From positions 1,984,001-2,048,000 of the forward strand of contig JAUDYN010000003.1 in NCBI GenBank assembly GCA_030407005.1: a stretch of 64,000 bases of DNA, written 5' to 3'. Origin of the DNA: Desarmillaria ectypa. Taxonomy: Eukaryota > Basidiomycota > Agaricomycetes > Agaricales > Physalacriaceae. The notes beneath the pieces are model-generated. The model worked only from the letters and a program-made list of their open reading frames with translations, ran no database searches and was not told the DNA's origin. Made by a program: the position numbers and the translations under genes. Below are positions 22,019 through 34,000 of this stretch, in pieces. How positions within the stretch are numbered: the stretch's first letter is position 1; every line of letters begins with the position of its first letter.

Positions 22019-22607
22019 ATGCCGGTATCTGAAATCGACGACATCTTTGCAGCAAAGACAATACCGCGCCTTCCTGCTACTTCCTCATCGTCCTCGTCGA
22101 CAATGAAGAAGAGCAAAAAGCGCCGCAGAGACTATGCAGACTCTACTAACGACCACCATGAACCACCCCCAAAGAAACGTGTTCCCGAAACTGTCATCGA
22201 TCCTTCTTCCACTGTATCCTCTCCGAAGCGCATAAAACAGACTAAGGGTAGTGATAGATCGAAGATTAAGCCTTTCAAATCGGAAAAAGGCTCCAAAGGC
22301 GATGAGGAGCGCTTTAAAGATTCCAGAGGTTCTGGACCTCGTGCGTCTTCTTTTCTTTTTCAATGTACAATCCAATTTCCTTTCTCTCTCTCTAGGACGT
22401 AAAACTGAGGAAGGTTGGTCCGTATATAAAGAAGATGAGCTTGGAATGACCAATGAAGGAGGAGGTCCGTCCGTCCTATGCTGATCCTTGTTTTTATCTG
22501 ACCTATACCAGATACCCCTTTGTGCCCTTTTGACTGTGACTGCTGTGAGTCCTTTTATTTGAACCGTAGTTTCTTCGTAGTATTGACTTGGTGAACCAGG
22601 CTTTTGA
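22019..22607 (+). CDS. DUF1764 family protein
   Basis: Four exons (22019-22340, 22396-22464, 22512-22544, 22600-22607) give 143 residues. Seen: acidic/aliphatic start VSEIDDIFAAK, a Lys/Arg-rich middle (KKSKKRRRD, PPKKRVPE), and the conserved C-terminus RKTEEGWSVYKEDELGM followed by GDTPLCPFDCDCCF. The last exon adds only the bases completing Cys-Phe-stop, and the conserved ending fixed that model. Known: DUF1764 is a short eukaryotic family whose cysteine-rich C-terminal motif may bind metal; its role is unresolved. Nuclear location is inferred from the basic stretch. Confidence 0.9.
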
Positions 22608-22887
22608 ATGAAATCGGTATACCCCATTGACTCCCTACACTGGTTATTGCTTCCGTCCGGCTCCTTCGAAGCCTCGCAAAGAGCAGTCACTGCGTTGATT
22701 TGTCGAGGTCAAAAGGCAGCCAAAAGTAACGTTTTCCTTCTTCCAATCCTACCAGAGATCATCTTTGGAAGGTTATAAAAATCATCATCGGTTACGAGGA
22801 GTACAGTATTAAGTGTCGATATATTAAGATGCATAATATAGTTTCAGTCTTGCAAGTACATACAATAGAATTAGCATTTGATATTTA

Positions 22888-24070
22888 TCAATCGTCGTCG
22901 TCGTCATCATCGTCGTCCACAACTTTGGGCCTACCTAGTTCAATACCAAATGGATCAATGTCCTCCCCTACTTCCACCGCTTTCCTATTCCTCTTCTCTT
23001 CCGCTTTCTTTTCTTGCTCTGCCTTCCTAGCCAAATATGCTTTGCTTCCGACCACCTTCTCCGGGTTTTTGCACAAGCGGAGCCGCCTATCAACTTCACG
23101 CACAGACTCCACGTCGGGTGATCGACTCGAGCTTTGAATGATAGCCGTTACTTTATTGACCGTGGCCTCGACAGCATCAGATGAGGGGTATTTTGATTTC
23201 AGCCATTTGTATGATTCTTCTGGGAGAGCAAGAGACATGGCAGCGAGAGCTATTTGAGAAGGTGTGTAGATGAATTCAACGTCCGTCAGTCGTGAAGCGC
23301 GAACATGGCCCAACGCGGTTTCATAGGCATTTCGATGGGCTTGAGGCCACTCTGCCGTTGTATCAGGAAGGCTCTAAAGACAATGTTGAAGATTGTATGA
23401 CCGGAATTGACAGGAAATACACGCACCTGGAAGTCCAGCCATATTCCCCAAAGTGCTCGATGAGCATGCCACACAGAGAACTCAAAGCCAAGGCTTTGCG
23501 CTACGAGAAACTCAAGATCCAGGACATCAGATGCGGTAGTGCTTTTGATGTGTGTTGTGTAAGTCTCTAAGGAAATCGGGTTATTTGTCGTCTTGGTAGC
23601 AAGAAACAGAGTTGTTAACCTGATTACACTTGAGCATTAGCATTTAGGGCATGTTACAACGTCCATACATGACATTTTTAGGGTGCCAATCCATGACCGT
23701 GTTCTTGAGGTAAAAGCGCTTGAAGTAGCTGATTGCCGTAGCTTCAACTTCTTCAGGAAAACGAAAGAGAACGCATAGCTGTGTTATAGTAGAGATATAA
23801 TGCTTGACTAGGATATGCTCCTCGTCTGCAGTCAAAAAAAGTACATTCGCAGATGAGCCTGGCTAGATTCAATGAGTATTATTGCATCACCAGATCACAC
23901 AAGACTTGTACCTCATATGCCTCGAATGTCCGTTTGATAACAGCAACGGCTGCTTGATTCAACGTCAAACGCACTTGCGTCAATGTCTCAGGAGAATATC
24001 TCCAGTTCTTGAATTGGGTGCTCCCTTCGTATACTGATTTCTTGGTGGCCGGAGGAGAGACACTGGACAT
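22888..24070 (-). CDS. Cyclin H (TFIIH/CAK cyclin, Ccl1/Mcs2 type)
   Basis: Four exons (24070-23912, 23862-23669, 23619-23427, 23373-22888) give 343 residues. Seen: YEGSTQFKNWRYSPETL at the N-terminus, as in cyclin H, then cyclin box 1 (ADEEHILVKHYISTITQLC, FPEEVEATAISYFKRFYL, HPKNVMLTTLFLATKTTNN), LDLEFLVAQSLGFEFSVWH, and cyclin box 2. The tail ends in a run of aspartates. Known: cyclin H activates Cdk7 within TFIIH, phosphorylating the RNA polymerase II CTD and T-loops of cell-cycle CDKs. It is convergent with the DUF1764 gene; the 280-bp gap between them holds only AT-rich 3' flank. Confidence 0.9.
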
Positions 24071-24283
24071 GGCAAGGGACCAAGTTTCTTCCCACGGAGT
24101 CAAACGCCGGTTACCCAACCGTCGGTTCAGCTTTTCCCACGATCAACTCACGATAGTAAGTAGTTCACCTCGAAGCGTCGATGCTTTCGGCGCGCGTTGC
24201 AACTGCTCTCACACATTCTTTTTTAAGGCTTCACAGCCCACAGGTTTCCTCAGCACCTGTTATACCCTCCGTTGCTAAGCATC

Positions 24284-25451
24284 ATGCAGACAAGGGTGCT
24301 GGTTCACCGTCAATCGTTCTCAGCGGCTTTTACATACGTCCTCGTCATTCTTTTCGCGTTAATGCACCTTGAGTGTGCTGAGGCAGGTCAAATTTTTACA
24401 AGTGGTCTGTCGATTATAAATTCCCCTAGTCCAAATAGGTGCGATCTTTGCTCTTCTCTACGGCCGGGTGTAAGTGATATTTAAATTTCTTCAGTCCAGG
24501 GTATGCTGGTAGTATCCTTCCCATCTCTATCGATGTTAGCAAGGTTCATTTAGATTAACTTAGATATACTAATCTGCATTTCAAGGTGTCTGGAGATGGC
24601 AAATTACCCGACGATTCCTTTTTCAGTTTGCTCGAGATATACCTCGTCTCCTCAGAAACAAACATCAATTTAACAGTGGTGTCGGGAACAGACTTTCTCG
24701 CTCAGGAGTCAGGCAGTGTTCTACATGAAAACTTCATGATTCCGACTTGTGTCCAGTCAGGGAACTACAATGTGAGTTCGTCCCTTGATCAACTGGGACC
24801 TAGGATTCAATTCTTGATTACTAGCTGACATTTTATGAAACTTCGCAAATCGAGGGCAAACTTTTTTTCATCATCACTCCTATCCCCCTACCAATTGAGA
24901 ATAGCAATCCGTCGGGCTCCGCTTGTACCGACGGTCTGAATGCCCTACAAGATCAGCCCCAGGTGTTCAGTGCACCAGATGATCCACCGTTATCCGCCGG
25001 AGAAATGTCGGGTCCATCCACTGCTACCTCACCATTGGCTACTGTCACCGTGTCCGACGGCGTCAGCTTCGCAATCCCCACAACTATAACAGCCACGCCA
25101 ACTCAGGCAGCAACTACAGTTGTAGTTGTCTCCGAGTCTGTAATAACAATAGTTACTACTGACAGTCAAAGTCCTGTTACATTGACGTGAGTAAATAGAT
25201 ATCGGTAAAATATAGACTGATTTAGATGGTTCTCATGATGCTCAGGTCTACGGTAACGGAGAGATGGTCGACGACAGCGGTCATGCAACCTTCGGATCTA
25301 TCAGGATTTGTCCCCGTCAATGATGGGTACGGAGTTTTACCGTCTTGGACCTTAGCATATGGTTTTCTGTGTGGTGCCTTGAACCAGCTGTGGTAGCCCT
25401 TTCGTGCCCCACCGCTGGTATTTATATGCGCCTTCAGTGCATGTATATTAA
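24284..25451 (+). CDS. Small secreted Ser/Thr-rich protein
   Basis: Six exons (24284-24438, 24495-24543, 24586-24771, 24825-25186, 25246-25326, 25388-25452 less one) sum to 298 codons plus stop. Seen: signal peptide (FTYVLVILFALMHLECAEAG), a globular part with ILPISIDVSKVSGDGKLPDD and SSETNINLTVVSG, a Thr/Val-rich segment PTTITATPTQAATTVVVV, and a short C-terminus. I do not recognise a named family; the arrangement (compact domain followed by a mucin-like stalk) is common among fungal secreted or wall-attached proteins. The last exon is the weakest part of the model; no GPI signal is evident. It is divergent from cyclin H (213 bp between starts). Confidence 0.55.
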
Positions 25452-25663
25452 ACTGCGTCCCTCGAATTCATGGATCTCATTGAGGGGTATTAATTACCAT
25501 GACGTCACACGTCTTTTTTATATGATTGTTTATGTTTTTATGCGAAATCCGGATTCCGCTTCTTCACAGCATAAGAGGCTGACCGACTGTTTTTACCTTT
25601 TTACACTTAAATACCACTCAGCACAATCCACATCGCTTATACCTCTTCATAGCTAACGGAACC

Positions 25664-26478
25664 ATGCCTCCCAAACGCAAATTCGATGCTGTCGAACTCG
25701 AAGAATTCAAATCGGACGCGTCTTCTGTGAAGGAGAACGATGCGCCATATGAGCCAGTATCCAAGAAGGTGCGCACTTCCGGGGCCTCATAGAAAGTAGC
25801 ATCTTCGGGCAAGGGAGAGGGAAAGGGAAAGAAAAGCAAAGAGCTGGTCAGGTGGCAAGATGTCGAGCTCGAGGACGAGAACGAAGATGTAGGTTTTTTG
25901 TTTTTCATTTCCATGTTACCAACTTACAGACACATACATACATGGGGAACCATTCCTGTCTAGTATGACGCGTTTTATTGTCGAGTCTAGCAAGTTTGGC
26001 TAACTTTTAGTCTAGCGACGATTGTGCAGAAATTCAACGGAAAATTGGTCTCCTGCAGAAGACGCCTGGACGGAAGGTTGATGGTTAAGCAGACTGTTTA
26101 TTGCATTGTAGCTGATCAAGTTGGTACTCAAGCTACCCAGTGGCTCAGGGACATCGGTGGAATAAACAATAATTTGTATTCGCGATTCAGTATGTATTTT
26201 TCGTTGGTCAACCGCGTAATGCACATGCTGACTGTGTGACAGTGAAAAAAAAAAAAGGAAGAACTGGAGGGGCCTCCAACGGGACCTACTATGCAGCGTA
26301 CGTGACATCGACAATGAAAGGTTTGTTCCGCTAACCAAATTATAGTTATGTTTGCTTCGAAAAGGTTCGTATCGTAGAGGGCAAGAAGAAAACGTCCACT
26401 CGAATCAGACATGAGGCAGAACTCCCCCGTGGCTATCCGTTGGAACGTGCATGGGGTTGGGTATTTACCGGACGATGA
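25664..26478 (+). pseudogene. DUF7726 domain gene with in-frame TAG
   Basis: Exons 25664-25888, 26011-26083, 26133-26189, 26243-26297 and 26346-26478 sum to 181 codons in one frame. Seen: basic start MPPKRKFDAVELEEF, acidic ELEDENEDSSDD, then AEIQRKIGLLQKTPG, TQWLRDIGGINNN, GRTGGASNGTYYAA and YVCFEKVRIVEGKKK, which match the fungal DUF7726 domain, a small helical domain of unknown role. The only defect is codon 43, TAG at 25790-25792, between ASGAS-like and ASSGKGEGK-like low-complexity sequence. A 36-nt intron 25757-25792 (GTATCC...CATAG) would remove it, but that is at the lower size limit. It could therefore be an intact gene with a tiny intron, a fresh nonsense allele, or a sequencing error. 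Confidence 0.65.
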
Positions 26479-26502
26479 GTAGTCTGCGTAAACTAAGTAA
26501 TT

Positions 26503-27162
26503 TTAATTCGCTTCCAAGCCTTTGTCCCCTCTCCAAGATTTAATCCACTCCACTATGCGCGCGACGTTGGCCTCAAGGTCTTCAGTACTTTCACTGTTAA
26601 GCTCAACAACTATTTCCGCTGCGTACGATGACCGAGCCTCTTCAAGAACAACTTGCATAATCTCAGCCTCATTGTTTTCCTGTATTTTTTTGAGGGAGTA
26701 ACCTCTAGGGTAGGGAAATAAGATAAAGATGGCTAGAGTAGATTGGGAGATTGGCAAGCGCACCTTTGTTCCAGTCGATCCCATAATCGTGAGTGGTCAC
26801 ACCGTAATACGACTACCAAGTCGGCCCATCGTTCAGGGAAGGCTTCACATGTGTGCCAGTCGAGAATGATGCCTCCTGCCGATGCCAGAGGTTCTAACTC
26901 GTCTAGAAGCTACGGTCCTAGCGACCTTGAGCAATGAAAAAGTAAGAAAAAGACCTTGTCGTACCTTGTCTTCATCAACGTTATAGGTCTGCCATTCAGG
27001 ATCATAGTCCTCATAAAGACCTTTTTCCTTGACCCAATCGCTGATGTTGATATGCTGTAGAGGTACAGGAGATTCGTTGGCGAGCAGCTGGGCGTGGGTA
27101 GATTTTCCAGTCCCTGGGGTGCCGGTGATGATGATCACGGGTGACTGTCTTTCTAATGACAT
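26503..27162 (-). CDS. Adenylate kinase 6 / Fap7 ribosome-assembly ATPase
   Basis: Three exons (27162-26965, 26909-26764, 26704-26503) give 181 residues. Seen: P-loop ITGTPGTGKSTHAQLLA, NISDWVKEKGLYEDYDPEWQTY, a Walker-B-like IILDWHTCEAFPERWADLVVVLR, RLEQRGYSLKKIQENNEAEIMQ and a C-terminal EARSSYAAEIVVELNS. Known: Fap7/hCINAP is a nuclear adenylate-kinase-like NTPase needed for 20S to 18S rRNA processing with Rps14. The length is typical. It is convergent with the DUF7726 gene (24 bp between stops). Confidence 0.93.
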
Positions 27163-27661
27163 CTCTAGGCAATAGATTGAAGATGGATCAGGGTCAGATC
27201 AGGACGAATTGACGAACTCTGCGATTCATGAAGGAACGGTAGCAACAGAACTGTAACGGACAAGTAACGGAACAGAAAAGCAAAGATCTGGAGATCAGAA
27301 AATTGAACGGGCCGGACGACCAATAAGAATACCGTCCGGCATTCCGGCAGGCTTAACCAGTTCCCATCACATTCAAATCTGGCATTTCTCCGATTTCAAG
27401 TGTTCACACCAACTATATAGTACATAATTGATTGCACATGCCGTGGCAACACGCAGGTCCTCCGAGGGGAAACCGATTGCTCAAGACTTAGTCTCACTTG
27501 ATTTTGTCGCTCCATTCAGCTATCGCAACATCTTTCTTGCATCTTTCTCTCATTCTGTCGTTCGCCTTATTCTTCATTTTCCTCATCAGCTTGCTTCCCT
27601 GTTGATATGGTCCTCTGGTCGCTGGCGAGCTTTCTTATCTGACGTTGCTAGCAAGCTCTCC
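27163..27661. promoter_or_regulatory. Divergent promoter with GC-rich inverted repeat
   Basis: The 499-bp gap separates the starts of the Fap7 gene and the multi-pass membrane gene. GCCGGACG at 27311-27318 is mirrored by CGTCCGGC at 27333-27340, and the 14-nt spacer contains CCAAT on the plus strand. A CCAAT box bracketed by a perfect palindrome may be a factor site; this is inference. Confidence 0.4.
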
Positions 27662-29783
27662 ATGATTCCTCCAAATCCCTGTGTCTCATCCCATCATGAG
27701 TCTGCTCCTACTCCGACCCCCGCCCCCTCCGAATCCCACGTCCTTCTTCCCCGTGTCACAACCTCTTCGGCCTGTTGCTCTCCTAATGAGGTCGTAATCG
27801 CATTGACTACTACCCTCATCATTCCCGACTACACTCGGTATTATGACGTGCCCATCGCCCAGTTCACACCCAGCTATCGAGCCCTTGATGACGGCTCTCT
27901 CGTTGCGCAACCACTGATGGATGATCTCCGTTTCAGTGCCGTTGAAACGCTGGTAGCTGGTATGCTCACAACCCTTTTCACCAGAAATCTTTTCGTGTCA
28001 GGCGACTACATACGTCGCGCCAAAGTGAAAAGCAAGATTCTATTCTACACTCTTTTCGTCAGCCAACTTTTCGGCGCCTTCGCACTCATTCCTATCATTA
28101 TTTCGGAGTTTGATTTAACTTTTGGCTGCACTTTGTGAGTCTTCATTTCGATAGCAATCATCGAATAACTTATCGTTGAGTTAGGTCCCTCATTATTTCG
28201 CATGCATTGTTTGGAATCTCGAATACCTTGCTTGCAAGTGATATCTTGTGTCGTATTATTCTCATTCTGAATGCGTCATGTTACAGCTCTGTATCCTGGG
28301 ATATAAGGCATACAAATGCTTGAATAACTCTCGCTTCGTTGGCGCAGTATTGTTATGTTTTTTGGCTTCAACGACCACAACGATCATCATCGATTTAGTT
28401 GGTGTCAAAGGAGAAAGGAACCTCTCAGGTACGAGTGTCTTTGCAACTGGTTGCGCAGCTCAGTTGACCTCCTGTCATCATAGGAACATGTCACCTGACC
28501 AGTGATTTACGACTCGTGCGCACCTATCTTTTACTCCAGCTATCAGAGGTGCTTTTCATCTGTGCCTGCTGTATGAGCTTCCATCTCTTTCGTAGCTCCA
28601 GCCTCACGTCCGTCATCTAGTTCTGTGGGCCGTTTGGAAGTCGCGTGGTTCACCCCTCGCTCGTGGCAGAATATCCATACGACTCTCTATGGATGATTGC
28701 GCTGAATCAGAAGCCCCCAACCCGGAGACAGCGCCTCGTGGATGGTGGGACTATGTTCCCAAGAAGGAGGCAGCGGTCTCCTCCACAGCTATCAACCACC
28801 ACAACAACTTTATTCGTTCACTCTACAACAAACTTATAAGCATTGCATCAGACTCTGAGCCTCCTATTCTCGCACGTCCTGCACGAAAAATATCTATACC
28901 CAGCGATTTTCCCATACCCCACCCCCCTCGTCCTTCTGTTGTTGCCATCTCGGAGGCATTACCTGAACGACGGTCAAACGATCCGTCAGAGAGGTTCTCA
29001 AAAAGTTCTTCCGACAGACTGTCTCCCGTTTCATCGTCTTACAGCCGATTGAGCCGTTATATGCCCAGGATGGAGTTGTTTCGGGAGGTGATGAAGGACG
29101 AGGCAAGGTGTTCCTAATTATCCAATGTAGCAAGGCTGACATCTCGATAGCTCTGTTATACAACGGTCATTATCGCTGTTTGCGTAGTTGTTGCGGTTCT
29201 GGCTGTCATCAGTACTAATGTTGCCCATGGTCCGACAATGATGGTCTGCATACCCATCAGCTGTGAGTAGATCACACATCCTCAACACGTTGTTTGATTG
29301 ACGACGGAATATCCAGGGGTTGTTATCTCGCTGTTAACTATTCATAGTTTTGGAAGAGTGATTTGGCGACACGAAAGAGACGCTCTGATACAAAATCCGA
29401 GGACCTGGCCATGGAAAAACCCAGGTGATGGAAACCGTCCGGGAACGGTACGGAGACAATTGTCTCCTCAAATGAGCTACACTTCCCATCGGCGTACTCG
29501 GAGATTTGCAGATTCTGATGATCAAGGAAGTCCGTATAGCGAGACGCGGGGGCTAAATCAGTCAAGGAGCTCCTGGAATTCGGGCTTTACAGTTTCATCG
29601 GTGGCCTCGCTACCATCTCCTCCTGTGTTGGTCCAATCCTTTTACCAGGAATCACCCCCTCGGAAATCTTCCGTGACCCTGCCATCGCCAATAATTGGAG
29701 AATTTCCGACGTCGGGTCGAACAACTCCCGTTGTCGCTTACAATAGCTCAGACGCTCTAATACAGGGTACCAAGTTGAGCTGA
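27662..29783 (+). CDS. Multi-pass membrane protein, unknown family
   Basis: Seven exons (27662-28134, 28185-28233, 28287-28428, 28484-28570, 28621-29102, 29151-29262, 29317-29783) give 603 residues. Seen: a Pro-rich N-terminus, hydrophobic helices at VSQLFGAFALIPIIISEF, SLIISHALFGISNTLL, VGAVLLCFLASTTTTIII, LRLVRTYLLLQLSEVLFIC, and the long VIIAVCVVVAVLAVI, followed by WVVISLLTIHSFGRVIW; a cytoplasmic-looking loop PKKEAAVSS...SRYMPRME; and a Ser/Pro-rich C-tail. I do not recognise a family; it looks basidiomycete-specific. Introns 28234-28286 and 29103-29150 need GC donors (GCAAGT, GCAAGG) to keep frame. All exon phases then agree. Confidence 0.65.
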
Positions 29784-30005
29784 GGAGGTGCCTGTTCCGG
29801 GGAGATGATATGCGCGTCACCCTCATGGCCGTTGTATATAGTGACCTTCATTATTTTGCATTCAGTTGTTGAATTGTTGTTGAACCCATGTACTGTATTT
29901 TTACTTGATACTTGATCAAACGAGATTCTTCAAATAGATGAATTTCCGAGCTGATTGATGATCGGCGCCCCCGTTGTTCGTTGATTTCTGCTGCCTCCTA
30001 CCATC

Positions 30006-30956
30006 ATGGAGGCCAATGATGAGCTCGTTAGCAGTCTTCCTATTCGATTTTCCGACCGGCTTTCGTTGCAAATCCACCAGTTTCCCTTGCTTTCTCGACC
30101 ACTCCAACCTCCACCCTCTGCTATCGCTAGCGGAAAACGAATCAAGGCCCGCATAAAACCCTTGGTTCATCGTTTGGAAGTTCATGTACCTGCTGATACA
30201 CGACCGGATGTCTGGAATGGTGGTCGAGGACGGGACCTTGGTGTAGCACAGCTGGAAGATGATCGTGAAAAAAATCAAGGACCGAAGGGCAAGGAAGAAG
30301 AAGAACCACGCTTGTCGGAAATTCGCTTGCAGAGTGAACAGGTTCCTCAAAATAGTGTACATATGCTGGGAATCGTTCGAGACGGTGAGATTTTTGCTCT
30401 TTGCAGTGCAAAAAGAACTGGCTAAAGTCGTGCTAGGCGAGCTCCATCTTCATCCAGTTTCCGAAACACATCAGTTTAGACCTACGTTGACATACCTGGA
30501 CCTTCTTTCACAAAAAAACCGCCACCGCGGAGGACTGGGCTCTGACTCTGACTCTGATGACGGACCACCACCAGATCCTGACGACACAACACCTGTTGCA
30601 CCCGTCAAGAAAGAGAAAAAGGCTTCAGGCGAAGCGAAGGAAGTACAAGTATCAGCGCGAAAGGCTGATGATAAGGGAGGAATGCAGCCATTCCAGGGCG
30701 GGCTTTCGACGGTCAGACGTGAGATGTTGCAGGCTATTAGGGCAGAGGAGGATGAAACCTGGGAAGATTTGCAGTACAACGATGCCGCAGTATGTTGTCG
30801 TTCATCGCTCGTGCTCTTATACTCTTCTGACCTTCTGTTTCCCTGAAGACCGAGGATGCTGAAGACGCGTTTGAAGGCGTATTCTCTCAATGCGACGATG
30901 ATCTGGAATGTCGTACCGATGTAACAGCATTTTTAAAAAATATACGAGGGCTTTAA
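30006..30956 (+). CDS. RNA polymerase III subunit RPC5/Rpc37
   Basis: Three exons (30006-30384, 30437-30789, 30849-30956) give 279 residues. Seen: DELVSSLPIRFSD, LQIHQFPLLSRPLQPPPSA, GKRIKARIKPLVHRLEVHVP, RPDVWNGGRGRDLGVAQ, MLGIVRDGELHLHPVSETHQ and FRPTLTYLDLL, all typical of the N-terminal dimerisation part of RPC5, then an acidic/basic low-complexity region and a helical C-terminus. Known: Rpc37 pairs with Rpc53 on Pol III and acts in termination and re-initiation. The second stop-proximal exon completes FLKNIRGL. Confidence 0.88.
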
Positions 30957-31095
30957 GTTGGTCTCTGTCGTCTGTCTGGGCGTTGCCACCGGCAGAGTGT
31001 GGGACTGACAGCTTCTCTATAAGCTCAATACCTGCCATTGGGGAAGTCACATTTGCCTTTGTCACGACCTTTCCTCATCTTCACCCCCCACCGAC

Positions 31096-34000
31096 ATGCA
31101 GACGGAAAGTGACACCGATTCTGATTTTGACGAGGAGACGCATCTTTCCGGTCGTTCGCCATCTCCAAGCTTCGGCCTCATCGACGTAGACGATGCTAGG
31201 CGACTCACAGACGACGGTGAGAGGCAAGACGTTCCAGATGCGATTGCGGTTCTGCAGAGAATCGATGTCAATCTAATATCTCCAGATGTGAGCCCAAGAG
31301 CTCGTTGCATTTACTGCTTGTTCTGATGAACTAGCAGGACGAAGATATGCATGAGGTCATTGCGCACGCATCGAACATCATACTGCGCTTCTTGGATGAA
31401 ATCAAGAGCTGCCAAAAGGATATTCGTGAGACCTATCCACATCTCACGCTTGTTCGTAAGCTTGCCCACATTCACGGCGTATTCGGTGATAAAGTCTTTC
31501 CAGTGCAGCCTTCTTTTCTGTGCACCTTATTCTCTCATCGGACAATTTTCCACCATATTGCCCTTAGTTCTGCTGTACACCCCATCTCAACAATAGTTTG
31601 CTGGGTGGATGTGCTGCTGGCGAAGCTAGCAGATACAATCGCAATGGTCGCCGGCGATGGTCGCCAGTTATCCGACATACAGCATTCCGACGAATGGCAC
31701 CTGCAACGTGAAGAGGATAATCTACGCGCAGCTTCTCAACTGCCGTGTAAGTTTTCAGGTGTATGGTCTCCAAACCGTTGTAACAATGCTATTCAGCGCA
31801 ATGGGACTCTGTAAAGCGTGTTATCACATCTAAGCAAGTGTCTCCAGCAGCGAGACGGTTGGCGCTTCGCTTAATATTTGGTGTTTGCATCATTTTGCCT
31901 TCATTGGGAGGGAAGAATGACAAAAGGTTAGCGTCTGCCCTGATGTTATCGACAGTGTTTCAAGGGAGTATAGGATGACACAATCCGAGGAATTTCTGGA
32001 AATCATACATACATGCATACACCAAACGGTTATGAATGGAATCACAGCGAACTATTCGTCAGATCCCGCCGTTGAGCTGGAGCGAATTAACTTCTCTATG
32101 CTGGTGTCTCTCTATGCTGTTTGTGACGTTTCTGAACTGTCAATTGGTAGCTAACTATTGTTAAAACAGGCTGCAGATACAGAACAGAGGCAGACGCAAT
32201 TGCCATCGCGTCCGCTTACTTTAGGCTACCTGTTGGACCTCATACAGGTAATAATGCATCCCGATGACGCCGTCGTTACTTCGTCCATCGTCGCGCCCCC
32301 GGATCACTTGGATGTTGCTCAAACAATACTTGTTCGATGGGGCGGTACCATTTTTTGGAGCTGGGAGACTTGGGACGACTCACGGCTAGCTAACACTGAA
32401 GTCATCGTTTTTCTGGTAAGGACAAATAGCCAAACTGATTTATTTGGTGACGCATGGTTACATCCAGACGGCAGTATGGATAAACAAGTTCAACGAATCT
32501 CCAGATAGTCACGTTGCTGGGAAGTTGTGTCAATCGTCGTGCACGATGCTAAACTATTTTGCAGCGAGTAGCGCAATATTGGTAGCCGTAATTTCCTCTT
32601 CCGTCGAGTCATTAACCATACCTCAGCAGAATGTTCTGCGCCACTGTCGACTGTTCATTATCGATCAACCCGAGCTGTCCGATGGGCAGCTTTTGTCGGT
32701 GTATTCTCTCATGTCAAAGGCATGCAACACTGTTGTCCATCTTTTGCATGGTGACATCCTATACTCGAGCAATCAGGTCAGCCTCAGAGAGGATCTATGC
32801 AAGACGTTGTTTAGTCTTTTCGTTATCGCCAGTTCCCAAGAGCACGGATTGACCAGTAAGGCGTCTCATTCGTCGATGAATCACTAACTTTGTTCCGGAA
32901 GTCAGAGCTACTGTCCTCGAAGGGTTGACTTTATTTCACCTAGCGACCTTAAGGCGATCCTTGAAGGATGTACATCAAGATATTAGAACCGAATTCATGA
33001 CAAGGTTGAGTCGACGTATGTCTGCTTCGTACTGTGGTTTCTGCTCGTACTAAAGAATTATTCTTAGTAATAAACCGATCTCATCAGTAAGTTGGAATCA
33101 CTTAGCAGGCTGATTTCTGTATTAACAATCCCGCCGGTTGTGGACTGCAGAGAAAACGGTTGGAAGCATCAACGAAATAAAACTGACACTGGAGTTTCTT
33201 ACTGTTCTATGGCATTGCAAAGCATTGGGAAATACTCTTTGCAATTCCGTCTCATCTTTGCTCTCCTCTATCATTGATTGTCTATACGACGGTAACGGAG
33301 GACAGAACGTGGCGCTACTTCGTGGGGCGACCTTTACGATCTTTTCCATCCTGGAAAGCGATACTCGTTTTGCGTTCAAGAATCAAAAGCAACAAATTTT
33401 ATGGAAGGTCGCCCTTGATGCCGGGACCTCTGATCTTCATGTCGCTTGTGAGTGCGCTGGCGTATCTCCGGATCTCGTTGTGACCAGATCATTCAAGCTG
33501 GCTTCGCCTACTATGTGCTCACTACCGATCGACTACCGGATGCAATGTCGTGCGCGGAAGCATGGGACTATTTCAGAGACGTCTTGTTGCTCATCTTTCG
33601 CAGGCATTTTTGCGGAGAAGACGAACCTCTCTCGCTTCTTTTGAGCCCTGTACTCTGTATGGTCCTCCTTCAATTCTTGAACAAAAGTGGTCCGATAGGT
33701 CGGTCGGATTATTTATACCGCTGGAATACTTTGAGTAACTCTTGATCCTTTAGTCCGCTTTATTTTGTCTTCACCCTGGACCATAACACTCAATATGGAT
33801 CTAATAATGTTGATTGACCAAGATGCCCCAGCGCATGACAACTATCGCCGGATTCTTCGGGAAAGGGTAGGTGTAGCAGGAAAGGCTCTTATGAAAGAAG
33901 TAGGTCATCCGCTAGGAAGCAAAAGGCGTTCTAAGAACTATACCAGATACAACAAAAACTCGGTCAGACGGTTGCGAGGGATAAAGTCAATACGGTTTGA

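Noticed and set aside
33137..33194. Frameshift in the helical-protein gene
   Set aside because: A 58-nt intron with a CTGAC branch site removes it in phase 0.
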